Positions 62,939 to 64,000 of a DNA stretch of 64,000 bases are shown in pieces. This stretch comes from Setaria digitata (Eukaryota; Nematoda; Chromadorea; Rhabditida; Setariidae). The notes under the pieces are model-generated. The model searched no databases and was not told the origin of the DNA. It saw only the letters and a program-made list of their open reading frames with translations. Position numbers and translations under genes: made by a program. Within the stretch, counting starts at the first letter, position 1, and each line of letters opens with the position of its first letter. Location: NCBI GenBank assembly GCA_003640385.1, contig RCAB01000029.1:62001-126000 (forward strand), read 5' to 3'.

Positions 62939-63233
62939 CTAATAATCTTAGTAGTTTTTTTTTTTTTTTTTTTTTTTTTACAAAATCTGAACTTCAACAA
63001 TTTGATAATTGTCACATCTTAGTTTATTTATTTATTAAACAATAAATAAAAACAAGACTTCTATTTCAACCTGATATGAATGCAAATAAAAATATTTTAA
63101 CAATCGTAACAATTTATTAAAATTTAAAAAAAGTTTTCCGATAATTTTTATGAAATGCTAATAACTATTGTTTTTTTTCTTTTTTTTTTTCATGTCTTAG
63201 GACTTATGAAATAAGCATGAATAACAAAGCTTG

Positions 63234-63486
63234 CATTTTGTTCTTTGACAGAAAAAATGACGATTAAACTGTTCCATGAAAATGTTTGCAAATAAAAAAA
63301 CAATAAAAATGCAGCAATAGCAAGTCAGTATTGTATATAAATTTCTTCCACTAACCCGANGCATTTTGTTCTTTGACAGAAAAAATGACGATTAAACTAT
63401 TCCATGAAAATGTTTGCAAATAAAAAAACAATAAAATGCAGCAATAGCAAGTCAGTATTGTATATAAATTTCTTCCACTAACCCGA
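63234..63486. other. Assembly join: duplicated 125-bp block around an N
   Basis: The sequence from GCATTTTGTTC to CTAACCCGA occurs on both sides of the N at 63360, with two small differences (AAACTG/AAACTA and one A deleted). Confidence 0.88.
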
Positions 63487-64000
63487 AATAGTGATTCTGA
63501 ATCGAAATCATATTGTATCAGGTAAAATGACGACTATTTTGCTTTAACAGTTAAGTTGTAAATTTGAAATAACGAATTACAATGAAGAAAAAATTGAAGT
63601 TGTTTTGATTAACAATATATTGTTTAAGATTAAAATTATTGAACAGGAAATGATAAAAATAAATTTTTCAATTCTAAGCTAAAAAAGAATTAACGAAGAA
63701 ATGATTTTTTTCAATTATTATACTGTTAGAAGAATGCATACATTTTGATAGAACTCAAAGTTTTATTCTTCAAATACCTATTTCGATTAAGCAATCTTGT
63801 CAGAAAGTGTTCTATTTTTGGATTAAAAAATTTTTTTTTTTTCTAAAGGCCTAAATTACTGGTTTTTTTTTCCTAAATTATTTTTATCAAAATTAAGTCT
63901 TCACGTAAATAGTGCTAGCAGTGTCTGCAGAAATAATATTTTTTCACCGCTCTTTTCTACTTAAAGTAAAATAGCAATTTTCTACTAAGTTGAATCTTTG

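Larger units (their letters stand above)
59499..64000 (+). other. Large unc-89 intron (at least 4.5 kb or interrupted)
   Basis: The stretch is AT-rich, with no recognisable DH, PH or Ig coding sequence. One weak candidate exon is at 60839-60913. Three assembly joins (N at 60190, 62840 and 63360) show that contig ends were abutted here, so some sequence order or length is unreliable. Confidence 0.6.

Noticed and set aside
1..64000. tRNA genes, SL RNA, CRISPR arrays, intact transposons, viral genes
   Set aside because: I scanned by eye for B-box-like motifs, the SL1 sequence, regular spaced repeats, and transposase or polymerase motifs, and found nothing convincing.

Overview
The window is nuclear DNA from a nematode, probably a filarial or related spirurid worm (inference). 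It is about 70% A+T with long T/A homopolymers. Small exons are bounded by GT and a TTTCAG-type acceptor. The five recognisable proteins have clear nematode or animal relatives: ABHD17/AHO-3, a MAM-domain protein, trehalase, the STAR RNA-binding protein ASD-2 (Quaking/HOW family) and the N-terminus of UNC-89/obscurin. There are no bacterial operons, CRISPR arrays, viral genes or intact transposons that I could recognise.

Layout. 1-19.8 kb is a minus-strand block. Read in the direction of transcription it holds a membrane-linked trehalase (18.06 to 13.33 kb), a small secreted orphan protein (11.14 to 10.02 kb), a secreted two-MAM-domain protein (7.65 to 3.22 kb) and the 5' part of an ABHD17-type depalmitoylase that runs off the left edge (1.06 to 0.18 kb). 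18.6-19.8 kb looks like the head of this block, with a GC-richer candidate 5' noncoding exon.

19.8-41.8 kb is a 22-kb gene-poor stretch rich in T runs and CT microsatellites, with only a few isolated exon-like islands. 41.8-48.9 kb is a plus-strand asd-2 gene: a three-codon first coding exon, the full STAR domain, an Ala/Gln-rich tail and two alternative C-termini. The downstream one resembles the nuclear QKI-5 tail. 47.4-57.4 kb is mostly dark, with low-confidence open-frame islands. 57.43-59.5 kb is the 5' end of unc-89 (SH3 plus the start of the DH domain). From there to the end of the window is a large intron with at most one weak candidate exon.

Function. In C. elegans, ASD-2 is a splicing regulator acting in muscle and UNC-89 is a giant sarcomere M-line protein, so the right half carries two muscle-related genes on one strand. 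I see no evidence that they form one transcription unit.

Assembly quality. Four of the five N characters separate near-perfect tandem copies of 70-125 bp. This is the signature of unmerged contig ends, not biology. All exon joins were made by eye from splice signals and reading-frame phase, and none was tested against RNA.
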